Of a stretch of DNA of 8,165 bases, positions 1 through 5,805 are shown one piece after another. The DNA is taken from NCBI GenBank assembly GCA_012512995.1, contig JAAZDA010000235.1, positions 1 through 8,165 of the forward strand, in the 5' to 3' direction. A model generated the notes under the pieces. The model was not told the DNA's origin. It made no database searches and saw only the letters and a program-made list of their open reading frames with translations. Source of the stretch: Clostridiales bacterium (GTDB lineage Bacteria; Bacillota; Clostridia; Lachnospirales; Lachnospiraceae). Each line of letters starts with the position of its first letter. The first letter of the stretch is position 1. The translations under genes and the position numbers were made by a program.

Positions 1-85
1 CTGCGCTGTAATTGCTTTAATAAGCATGTGTGCTCCTCGCACAACTTCCCCTATGGTACAGTGGTCTCCCGGAGGGCTGCTGCCA
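1..85. repeat. Complex palindromic repeat, copy A (cut by window edge)
   Basis: Positions 1-64 are an imperfect inverted copy of 164-228, with only scattered mismatches and small indels. Two internal hairpins are visible: TGCTT/AAGCA at 13-26 and TGTGC/GCACA at 29-43. The core is followed by CCGGAGGGCTGCTGCC (70-85), which recurs in the same orientation after copy B. The outer stem would need bases upstream of the window: CTG at 1-3 can pair with CAG at 59-61 and the rest is missing. No reading frame of substance crosses it. It could be a BIME/REP-like extragenic palindrome, one end of a small non-autonomous element, or part of a structured RNA. Confidence 0.6.
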
Positions 86-151
86 AACCGGAGGTATTCG
101 TGTGTGAAGCGCTCTGAGCTTGTCGATCTGAACAGATCTTTCAGTAGCAAT

Positions 152-250
152 CTTCCGGGAAATCACTGCACCATAGGGGAAGTTATGCGTGGAGCGCATT
201 TGCTTATTATAAGCAATACAGCGCAGTGATTTTCCGGAGGGCTGCTGCCC
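152..250. repeat. Complex palindromic repeat, copy B (complete, multi-hairpin)
   Basis: CTTCCGGGAAATCACTGC (152-169) pairs with GCAGTGATTTTCCGGAGG (223-240), an 18-bp stem with only G.U wobbles as imperfections. Inside it are two further hairpins: ATGCG/CGCAT (185-199, loop TGGAG) and TTGCTTA/TAAGCAA (200-216, loop TTA). GGGC-TGCT-GCCC (239-250) follows. The core is inverted relative to copy A, while the trailing CCGGAGGGCTGCTGCC is in direct orientation in both copies. The three-branched fold is clear from the sequence; its function is unknown. Confidence 0.65.
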
Positions 251-444
251 TTAAGGAATCAGTAATGAACAGTCAAAAAGCATTTCCTTAACCTTTTATA
301 TATATTCTAAAAGTGACAGTTATTTGAAAGAGCGATTTGTAATTAAATGCATTTTTTTGGTAATGAACGCTTATGCGTTACTGTCTTGGCGTGCCTGTAA
401 GTAGTAACTCCATTCCGGCTCGAATTGCTGTATAATCAACTGAC
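251..444. other. AT-rich non-coding leader with minor stem-loops
   Basis: TTAAGGAA (251-258) pairs perfectly with TTCCTTAA (284-291) around a 25-nt loop and is followed by CCTTTTATATAT, so it might be a weak terminator for a gene upstream of the window. A short hairpin AACGC-TTAT-GCGTT lies at 366-379, and AAATGCATTT followed by a T run lies near 346-358. I found no cobalamin-riboswitch box or other known riboswitch core, although the genes downstream would make one plausible. No convincing coding frame is present. Confidence 0.35.
431..436 (+). promoter_or_regulatory. Probable -10 box of the DUF4430/ECF operon
   Basis: A consensus TATAAT lies 41 bp before the ATG at 478. No good -35 hexamer is found at 16-18 bp (CTCCAT at 408-413 is poor), so the promoter may need an activator or the match may be chance. 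Confidence 0.4.
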
Positions 445-477
445 ATGTTGATTAACAGATCCTGGAGGAAAACATTC

Positions 478-891
478 ATGAAGAAAAGCACAAGAGTACT
501 GTCAGGCATTGCGCTTATGGCCGCAATGATCGCTTTATTTGCACTGGTCTACAGCAAATTTGGACCAAAATCCGACGAGGGCAGCAAAACATACACACTC
601 GAGGTCGTTGATGATACCGGCTCCACGGCATCCTATTCCGGCAGGACTGATGCTGAATCTCTTAGTGGAATAATGGACGAGCTTGTGGCCGAAGGCAATT
701 TTACTTATGATGGAAGTGACAGTGAATACGGTCTGTTTATTTCAACAGTAAACGGCATCACCGCAGATTATGACAATGACGGGGCATACTGGTCCATCAT
801 GGTCAACGGCGAATACGGCCAATATGGAGCAGACAGTCAGCCCGTCAGTGATGGAGATGATTTTGAACTTGTCTATGAAAAAGCGCAGTAA
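478..891 (+). CDS. Membrane-anchored DUF4430 (transcobalamin-like) protein
   Basis: This 137-residue protein begins at the ATG at 478, which has GGAGG at 464-468 with a 9-nt spacer; an upstream frame-mate start at 445 lacks such a site. Residues 1-30 are a Lys/Arg-containing start followed by a hydrophobic segment (roughly LSGIALMAAMIALFALVY), giving a membrane anchor or signal peptide. There is no lipobox cysteine. The remainder fits the DUF4430 fold, related to the transcobalamin C-terminal domain: the SGIMDELV helix, then the YWSIMVNGEYGQYGADSQPV block, then DGDDFELVYE at the end. Length is typical for a single-domain member. It overlaps the next gene, an ECF S component, by 17 nt, so it probably captures or hands over the substrate outside the cell. 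A corrinoid-type ligand is inferred from family relationships and not shown by the sequence. Confidence 0.8.
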   Translation: MKKSTRVLSGIALMAAMIALFALVYSKFGPKSDEGSKTYTLEVVDDTGSTASYSGRTDAESLSGIMDELVAEGNFTYDGSDSEYGLFISTVNGITADYDNDGAYWSIMVNGEYGQYGADSQPVSDGDDFELVYEKAQ

Positions 892-1507
892 ACATCAGAT
901 TCCTGGAAACGACGAATACAGAGCAGATGATTCCAGTATGACCGTCGCAAACGGCAGGCCGTCTGGTCTGGCAGGCGTGTCCTCAAGAAAGAGCTGCCGC
1001 AACTTTGGCGGCTTTTCCATTCTTGATATTGCAGAACTCGGCATGATGACCGCTCTGCTTGAAGCAGGCAAACATGCGCTCGATTTTCTGCCCAATGCTG
1101 AGCTTGTTGCCCTGCTACTTATCATCTTCACCCTTCACTTCGGTCTAAAGACCATCGCTGTGGCACTTGCCTTTACAGCGATTGAAACCGCATTTTTCGG
1201 TTTTCAGACCTGGGTCATCATGTATCTTTACATATGGCCTGCTCTTGTAATTATTGTCTGGCTTAATCGCAGGAAGACTTCTGTCTGGTTCTTCTCTATC
1301 CTCTCCGGTCTCTACGGTCTGTTCTTTGGCGCATTCTGTTCTATTCCATACCTCTTTATCGGCGGTATCAATATGGCATTCACCTGGTGGATTGCCGGCA
1401 TCCCTTACGATATCGTGCACTGCATCGCCAATTTTGCGCTCTGCCTTGCACTCTTTAAACCTCTGAATCATGCAATGAACTACATTCTCAAAATCACTTC
1501 ACGCTAA
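875..1507 (+). CDS. ECF transporter S component (substrate-binding membrane subunit)
   Basis: This is a 210-residue integral membrane protein. The first 45 or so residues are hydrophilic; about six hydrophobic segments follow, including ELVALLLIIFTLHFGL, TWVIMYLYIWPALVIIVWL and a Gly-rich stretch SGLYGLFFGAFCSIPYLFIG typical of ECF S subunits. The end (AGIPYDIVHCIANFALCLAL) also matches this family as I remember it. Such subunits bind a vitamin-type substrate and work with a transmembrane T subunit and two ATPases, none of which is encoded here, so a shared (group II) energizing module elsewhere is likely. I chose ATG 875 because it overlaps the end of the DUF4430 gene (translational coupling). 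Its ribosome binding site is poor (GGAG at 853-856, too distant), and in-frame ATGs at 851 and 857 are alternatives. Pairing with DUF4430 suggests cobalamin or a cobalamin precursor, but the substrate cannot be read from the sequence. Confidence 0.8.
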   Translation: MKKRSKHQIPGNDEYRADDSSMTVANGRPSGLAGVSSRKSCRNFGGFSILDIAELGMMTALLEAGKHALDFLPNAELVALLLIIFTLHFGLKTIAVALAFTAIETAFFGFQTWVIMYLYIWPALVIIVWLNRRKTSVWFFSILSGLYGLFFGAFCSIPYLFIGGINMAFTWWIAGIPYDIVHCIANFALCLALFKPLNHAMNYILKITSR

Positions 1508-1670
1508 CACGCTCCCTGATGACACGCAATCTCTACGCGTCTACATGGCATCTCTACGCTCCAAAGTCGAGGGATCGCTGGGCTGTAAGATAATCCAGAC
1601 TCATGTAGGAATCGGATACTGCATGGTGAAGATTTGACAATGAATTCGCCGAGTCAAAAGTGAGATGATA
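1508..1670. other. Intergenic spacer, no gene recognised
   Basis: Together with the promoter and palindromes that follow, this fills the gap of more than 300 bases before the DUF4143 ATPase. ATCTCTACGC is repeated at 1529-1538 and 1550-1559. No terminator with a T run is evident after the ECF gene. A minus-strand open frame of about 46 codons runs from about 1690 to 1555, but it lacks a ribosome binding site and resembles nothing I recognise. Confidence 0.4.
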
Positions 1671-1674
1671 TAAT
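1666..1674 (+). promoter_or_regulatory. Extended -10 promoter for the DUF4143 ATPase gene
   Basis: TGATATAAT is a perfect extended -10 element (TG, one base, TATAAT). It has no good -35 at standard spacing; a TTGACA at 1634-1639 is too far away (29 bp). Transcription would begin inside the palindrome that starts at 1671, so the promoter and the repeat are physically merged. Confidence 0.45.
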
Positions 1675-1735
1675 AATATGCACGCATGCATATTATTAAG
1701 CTTAAAAATATGCATGTGTGCATATTATTAAGCTT
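1671..1735. repeat. Nested AT-rich palindromes and direct repeats upstream of the ATPase
   Basis: TAATAATATGCA (1671-1682) pairs perfectly with TGCATATTATTA (1687-1698) over a 4-nt loop. A second stem follows: AAGCTTAA (1698-1705) with TTAAGCTT (1728-1735), enclosing AATATGCA (1707-1714) and TGCATATT (1719-1726), broken by one mismatch. TGCATATTATTAAGCTT occurs identically at 1687-1703 and 1719-1735. This alternation of inverted and direct copies could be a tandem operator, a 5'-leader structure, or the footprint of a small element. Confidence 0.6.
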
Positions 1736-1825
1736 TGTTGTATACTGAAGAATGTGAAATAGACACATTTATCAAAGCAATGACTAAGCAGCGTAAAACA
1801 CAACGAGGATGAAAGGCATAGAATT

Positions 1826-3133
1826 ATGTTGAAAAGAACTGTAGATGATGAACTCATAAAATGGGCCGAATCAGATTCTGGGAAATGTCTTATGCTCCGA
1901 GGAGCAAGACAGGTCGGAAAAACTTTCTCGTCGGAGCAATTGGGCAAAAGCAAATTTGAATCCGTTGTTTCTGTGAATTTTCTGGAACAGCCGGAACTCA
2001 AAAGTGTCTTTACCGGCAATCTCGATACGAATAGCCTTATAATGAATTTCTCTGTCTATCTCCCTTCTGCCAGGTTTGTACCTGAAAAGACGCTTATTAT
2101 CCTTGATGAAATACAGGAATGTCCTGAAGCAGTCACCTCATTGAAATTCTGGGCTAAGGACAATAGATTCAAGGTTATAGCTACCGGGTCTATGTTGGGA
2201 ATAGATTTCAAACGTCCGATTTCATATCCGGTTGGATCCGTAGAGTACATCAACATGCATCCGCTTTCATTCAGGGAGTTTTTATATGCCGCTGGTATAA
2301 ATGATGATGTCATTGGTGTTTTGGAACAATGCTGTAATGAATACCGTAAGGTTCCTGATGCCATTAACGAACGCATGATGAATCTGCTGCGACAATACCT
2401 TGTAGTGGGTGGCATGCCTGAGGCGGTGTCTGCTTATTTTGAAAACAACAGTCTTATTGAAGCCGATAAAGTATTGCGCAGGATACTTAATGATTATCGT
2501 TATGATATAGCACATTATGCTTCGCCTGACATCAAGATAAAGGCCGAAAAATGTTACTTTTCACTGGCTGATCAACTGTCTAAGGAGAACCATAAATTCC
2601 AATATGGACTTATAGAAAAAGGTGGGAATGCCAGAAAATTCGGATCAAGCCTGGACTGGCTGAACAACGCTGACCTCACAAGGACATCTTACAATCTGAC
2701 ATCACTGGAAATTCCGTTCTCAAGTCATTTTGACTCCAACAATTTCAGACTCTATCCAACAGATATAGGACTATTGGTAAGTATGTATGAATATATGATC
2801 AAGGGCGCGCTCCTTGACCCGTCTTACAAAGTTCTGGCGGGAAATACAAAAGGCGGTCTGTATGAAGCTCTGATAGCAGATATGCTTATCAAAAGCGGGC
2901 ATGATCTTTATTACAGAAAAAATGAACAGGCTACATTTGAAATTGAGTTTTTACTGGAAAGACCGGAAGGCATTATTCCAGTCGAAGTAAAAGCCGGACA
3001 TAGTCGGTCAAGATCACTGGATAATCTTCTGAAGAAAGAGAGTATCCCATACGGTTACAAACTGATCGACGGCAATGTGGGAAAAGACGGCAAAAAAATA
3101 ACATTGCCCCTGTATATGGCAATGTTCCTATAG
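1826..3133 (+). CDS. AAA_14/DUF4143-family ATPase with PD-(D/E)XK-like C-terminus
   Basis: The 435-residue protein is full length for its family. Walker A is GARQVGKT (26-33), Walker B LIILDE (90-95, followed by IQECP), and FKVIATGS near 114-121 is the sensor-1 region. The C-terminal half carries the DUF4143 module, with a nuclease-like signature E374 ... E387-V-K389 (FEIEF ... VEVKAG). As I recall the family, the first acidic residue is usually Asp (EIDF), so Glu374 is a conservative variant. The start is supported by AAAGG at 1812-1816 with a 9-nt spacer. It appears to be monocistronic, behind an extended -10 promoter and palindromes. These ATPases are abundant, often horizontally acquired, and of poorly defined cellular role; DNA- or mobile-element-related functions have been suggested. 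No obvious partner lies next to it. The family call is secure, the function is not. Confidence 0.88.
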   Translation: MLKRTVDDELIKWAESDSGKCLMLRGARQVGKTFSSEQLGKSKFESVVSVNFLEQPELKSVFTGNLDTNSLIMNFSVYLPSARFVPEKTLIILDEIQECPEAVTSLKFWAKDNRFKVIATGSMLGIDFKRPISYPVGSVEYINMHPLSFREFLYAAGINDDVIGVLEQCCNEYRKVPDAINERMMNLLRQYLVVGGMPEAVSAYFENNSLIEADKVLRRILNDYRYDIAHYASPDIKIKAEKCYFSLADQLSKENHKFQYGLIEKGGNARKFGSSLDWLNNADLTRTSYNLTSLEIPFSSHFDSNNFRLYPTDIGLLVSMYEYMIKGALLDPSYKVLAGNTKGGLYEALIADMLIKSGHDLYYRKNEQATFEIEFLLERPEGIIPVEVKAGHSRSRSLDNLLKKESIPYGYKLIDGNVGKDGKKITLPLYMAMFL

Positions 3134-3143
3134 AATATATAAA

Positions 3144-3210
3144 CGCGACCACCGTTTCTAGGGATCGCGATTGTTGTTGGGAGGGAGCTGCGGGTTGTCA
3201 CTCGCAGCTC
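3144..3210 (+). terminator. Tandem stem-loops after the DUF4143 ATPase, possible terminator
   Basis: CGCGA (3144-3148) pairs with TCGCG (3165-3169), extended by CC/GG with a bulge, and is followed by TTGTTGTTGG, a poor T tract. A second, stronger stem GAGCTGCG (3185-3192) with CGCAGCTC (3203-3210) encloses a 10-nt loop but has no T run after it. The location just beyond the stop codon favours termination or 3'-end stabilisation, but neither is a classic intrinsic terminator. Confidence 0.35.
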
Positions 3211-3240
3211 ATGTATGAAAAAGAAGTTATCAATTTTTGC

Positions 3241-3266
3241 TATCAGGTGTTTGCTGTCATCTGATA
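3241..3266. other. Stem-loop between convergent genes
   Basis: TATCAGGTG (3241-3249) pairs with CATCTGATA (3258-3266), nine pairs with one G.U and an 8-nt loop, followed on the plus strand by TTTAATATG. It lies between the ends of the plus-strand ATPase and the minus-strand radical SAM remnant and could act as a weak bidirectional terminator. The rest of 3211-3381 shows nothing I can name. Confidence 0.3.
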
Positions 3267-3381
3267 TTTAATATGATAAAGGCAGTCTGTGTTCAGAGTG
3301 TGAAAACTATTTTATGATATTGTGACCATGCGGTTAACATTCCGTGAGCATATATCATTAGCAGCACGCACGATGGCCTCA

Positions 3382-4674
3382 TTACGCGACCTCTCCGCGG
3401 CTTCGACTGCTGCGTTTTGAGCGGCGTTTCTGCCGCTTATCTGCTTTCTTATTTACAGTCTGCTCAGTCTTCATTTCATGATCTCCCGGTTTATAATGTC
3501 TCAATTCGTAATAGCAGTTGCCGTTGTTGATATGCGAAGATACATGTGCGCCCCAGACCCCGAGGTTCGACACGAACGCAAACCTGCGGCGGCGCCTCTC
3601 GTACTCTTTTCCAAAAAGCTTCCCGATGATCTTAGCTGAATCATAATCATAGAACCTTCTGGCAGCATGATAGAATTCTTCCTGCAGCTCCCATGGTGAC
3701 ATGTTCTTAGGCATGTATGTCACGTTCATCATGTCGAACCTGCTCCATTCGTGTGTGATCATTCTGCCTTCCTCCTCAAACTGTTCATATACAGGCGTTC
3801 CCGGGAAAGGTGTCAATATGGCCGGCTGCAGCTGATAAGCGTGAATGTCTCTGGCAAATTCTATGCTGCGATCCATATCTTCCTTTTTATCTGCATCAAG
3901 TCCCAGCACGATGCTAGCGATCATGCGGATCCTGTATTTCTCACATGCTGCCGCTGCGCGCCTGATATTATCAATGTTCTGCCCTTTATGTATATCATTT
4001 AGAGTCTGCTGATTAAGAGACTCAATACCTATCAAAACACGTGTGAGATGTGCGTCGTGCAGGAGTTGTAGCAGTTCCTCGTCATCTGCAAGATCAGTTC
4101 TTCCGAAGAAGAAAGTCTCCTTGAAAGTCAGTTTTTCCGCTATCATCCGCCTGCATATTTCTTTTGCTCTCTCTTTATCCGCTGCTTCGCATGGAGTCTT
4201 CAGTATCGAATAATCAGGGAACGGTGCCTCATCAAGGCAGGTGAGAGGTATTCCTTTCACAAGTCTGTCAGTTATCCTGCCTTCCACGTCATCAAGTATT
4301 ACCTTTTCACCCTCGCCAGTTATTACCTGATCCGCATGCTGCAGCGCTTCATCCGGCATCCATGTCGGATGCATTCCGCCCATGATAACGCGGGCATTTG
4401 TTTTGGCGTGGATCATGTCGGCCAGCTCATAGCCGCGCGGCGCATTAGATGTCATACATGATATGCAGAAAACGTCCGCACCGGATTTAAGCAGTTTATT
4501 CACATGAATATCGCATTCAGTTCCTCATATACGGAGACATCATGTCCGGCGCGTTTCAGGATCCCGCCGAGAATAAGCGGGCCTGTTATCGAATTTGACT
4601 GCCCGTAAATTTTGCCTGCTACCAAGTCACCTGTTCCTAAGTTACCTTTGGGCCTGATAGATATATGTGTGCAT
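3382..4674 (-). pseudogene. Decayed B12-binding radical SAM protein
   Basis: The longest open frame starts at a GTG at 4503, but coding similarity continues upstream in a different frame: 4667-4513 reads HISIRPKGNLGTGD, then GQSNSITGPLILGG, then AGHDVSVYEELNA, the start of a B12-binding domain. It runs into TGA at 4502-4500. Adding one base between 4514 and 4512 joins it smoothly (ELNA + DIHVNKLLKSGADVFC), so a one-base deletion is inferred. No ATG, GTG or TTG opens the upstream frame; the nearest ATG (4674-4672) is out of frame by one. Downstream, B12-domain residues (GGMHPTW, GEGE) and the late barrel (FFFGRTDLADDEELL, VLIGIESLNQQTL, IASIVLGLD, LQPAILTPFPGTPVYEQF) are intact. However, PDYSILKTPCEAAD runs directly into KERAKEICRRMI. 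By memory of homologues, about 60 residues holding the CX3CX2C [4Fe-4S]/SAM motif are missing. The tail is Lys/Arg-rich. The product could not perform radical SAM chemistry. Confidence 0.85.
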
Positions 4675-4683
4675 GCTATCGGG
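4653..4683. other. Hairpin over the lost start region of the radical SAM gene
   Basis: CCTGATAG (4653-4660) pairs with CTATCGGG (4676-4683), eight pairs with one G.U. The loop includes TGTGTGCAT, also seen in the palindromes near 1715-1723. It lies across the inferred original 5' end of the minus-strand gene and could be a leader structure or scar. Confidence 0.3.
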
Positions 4684-4732
4684 ATAGTTAACTTACTTCT
4701 GTTATTTTATTTATACAGGTGTATTATTATTA

Positions 4733-4755
4733 ATATATGTTCACTCAACATATAT
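4733..4755. promoter_or_regulatory. Perfect palindrome, likely TetR-family operator
   Basis: ATATATGTT (4733-4741), a 5-nt spacer CACTC, then AACATATAT (4747-4755) form a perfect 9+5+9 inverted repeat. It sits 57 bp upstream of the TetR-family ATG and faces the divergent radical SAM remnant, the usual place for an autoregulatory operator. A smaller palindrome GAAC-A-GTTC lies at 4761-4769. On the minus strand TTGAGT (4748-4743) followed by TAATAC with 16 bp spacing could be a promoter overlapped by the operator. Binding by the neighbouring regulator is inference. Confidence 0.55.
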
Positions 4756-4812
4756 GCCAAGAACAGTTCTGCGAAAAACGTATGATATCCATACAGAAAC
4801 GGAGATTTGTAT

Positions 4813-5442
4813 ATGACAGACAAGCGAATACTCAAAACAAAAAAGGCCCTGAAATCAACTCTGATCGAACTGGTTTCCGAGAAGCCTTTTGATAAGATAA
4901 GCGTCACCGAAATATGCACCCTGGCAAACACCGGCCGGATTACTTTCTATACCCATTATGATGACAAATATGATCTGCTGCAAGACATCTTCAGCGATCT
5001 TAAGAATGACGTAATGATGGACTATAAAGCAAGACAGGCAGAAAGCAAAGAGCCTGACAATACCAAATCAAGATTCCTTAATCTGATAGATTCCATTCTG
5101 GATCTCATGGGCAAATATTCAGCTGCAAGCAGGAACCTCTCTTCCAATAATGAGTTGTTATTCCTTTATTATCAATTTGTTCTCGAGACTCTTGATACTT
5201 TTGAACTCAGCGCTGTAAAGTCCAAGCGTCGTTATGACAAAGATCAGCTCAATTCGTTTCTTGCACTTGGTTTCTGGGGCTTTATTCACACAAGACCATC
5301 ATCAGGGAAACCCGCGAAAGAGAATACCAATTCCGGGAAAGCAAATATTATAAATAACACCGGTGATATCGATAAGAACAAGCTTCGCCGCGATGCACAC
5401 ATGCTCGTCTCTGACCTCATAGACAGCGGAATTATGGAATAA
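4813..5442 (+). CDS. TetR/AcrR-family transcriptional regulator
   Basis: The 209-residue protein starts at the ATG at 4813, with GGAG at 4801-4804 and an 8-nt spacer; a TTG two codons upstream is in frame but overlaps the spacer. Residues 4-52 form the TetR helix-turn-helix: RILKTKKALKSTLIEL (helix 1), then KISVTEICTLANTGRITFYTHY with the recognition helix, ending in DDKYDLLQDIF. The layout resembles the DhaS-like subgroup that carries a short ligand or dimer domain. The C-terminal domain is divergent, with a polar, Asn/Lys/Gly-rich insert (about 157-188: PSSGKPAKENTNSGKA and following) between two helices, an unusual low-complexity loop. It is divergent from the dead radical SAM gene, so it may be an orphan regulator whose target is decaying. 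Ligand and other targets are unknown. Confidence 0.85.
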   Translation: MTDKRILKTKKALKSTLIELVSEKPFDKISVTEICTLANTGRITFYTHYDDKYDLLQDIFSDLKNDVMMDYKARQAESKEPDNTKSRFLNLIDSILDLMGKYSAASRNLSSNNELLFLYYQFVLETLDTFELSAVKSKRRYDKDQLNSFLALGFWGFIHTRPSSGKPAKENTNSGKANIINNTGDIDKNKLRRDAHMLVSDLIDSGIME

Positions 5443-5503
5443 GAAGACGACAAGCTTTAGAAATAAGCCTGTCACCAGTTATCGTTACACCCGCTCCATT
5501 ACA

Positions 5504-5722
5504 TTACTTTGCAATTAATCTGACTATCAGGTACACGAGGCCAGCCGGGATCAGTGTCATGTAGAGCATACAGGTGCCACATCCGCCGCCATTATTGCCA
5601 CCGCCGTTTCCGCTGCCTCCGCTCTGATGTCGCTGCTCTTCTTCCTCTTCAAAAACACCGATAGTAGTGGCATCATCAAAACCATCGACTTTCCCGTCTC
5701 CGTCCCAATCAACGCCAAACAT
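5504..5722 (-). CDS. Small EF-hand-loop, Gly-rich, CxxC membrane protein
   Basis: This 72-residue protein is supported by an excellent ribosome binding site, GGAGGTGGG at 5734-5726, with 7 nt between GGAGG and the ATG. Residues 5-16 (DWDGDGKVDGFD) match a calcium-binding EF-hand/dockerin-type loop: Asp at loop positions 1, 3, 5, 9 and 12, Gly at 6 and a hydrophobic residue at 8. An acidic run EEEEE (25-29) follows, then a Gly/Asn/Ser linker (34-47), CGTC (48-51), and a hydrophobic C-terminal segment (52-70) ending in RLIAK, consistent with a tail-anchored membrane helix. I know of similar short proteins in clostridia but of no assigned function. It lies 83 nt downstream of the HTH-ATPase stop, same strand, so it is probably co-transcribed. 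Calcium binding is predicted from the motif only. Confidence 0.75.
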   Translation of the reverse strand: MFGVDWDGDGKVDGFDDATTIGVFEEEEEQRHQSGGSGNGGGNNGGGCGTCMLYMTLIPAGLVYLIVRLIAK

Positions 5723-5745
5723 ATACCCACCTCCACGATTCTCTG

Positions 5746-5805
5746 TCAGTCTCTGACAACGGCAACTTTTTTATTCGAAAACGCTCTTTCCAGTTTTGCC
5801 GCATC
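5746..5805 (-). pseudogene. In-frame remnant beyond the HTH-ATPase stop
   Basis: Nineteen codons and a second stop continue the reading frame after TAA 5808-5806, reading DAAKLERAFSNKKVAVVRD. The first nine residues fit the family's usual continuation; the rest does not. It marks where the C-terminal nuclease-like domain was lost. The 23 bases that follow hold the ribosome binding site of the EF-hand gene. Confidence 0.5.

Noticed and set aside
17..229. Two overlapping open frames of 60 and 67 codons on opposite strands at the window start
   Set aside because: They lie within the palindromic repeat, lack ribosome binding sites and have no recognisable protein character.
1..250. Integron attC site, tRNA-like gene or CRISPR repeats
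   Set aside because: No matching GTTRRRY/RYYYAAC core pair, no tRNA acceptor or T-loop consensus, and only two inverted copies rather than a spaced direct-repeat array.
250..477. Cobalamin riboswitch upstream of the DUF4430/ECF operon
   Set aside because: I could not find a B12-box or the conserved riboswitch core, so the expectation from gene function is not met by the sequence.
895..1471. Antisense open frames of 78 and 108 codons opposite the ECF gene, plus a 70-codon frame on the same strand
   Set aside because: They are shadows of the strongly supported membrane protein frame and have no start signals.
1555..1690. Minus-strand frame of about 46 codons (contains SNLHHAVSDSYMSLDYL)
   Set aside because: No ribosome binding site, starts inside the palindromic repeats and resembles no family I know; it could be a gene remnant, but this cannot be supported.
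1702..2515. Three antisense open frames (105, 119 and 77 codons) opposite the DUF4143 ATPase
   Set aside because: They are shadows; the plus-strand frame has complete family motifs.
3382..4503. Functional 373-residue radical SAM enzyme starting at GTG 4503
   Set aside because: It lacks the CX3CX2C motif and its missing N-terminus is found upstream in another frame, so it is annotated as a pseudogene.
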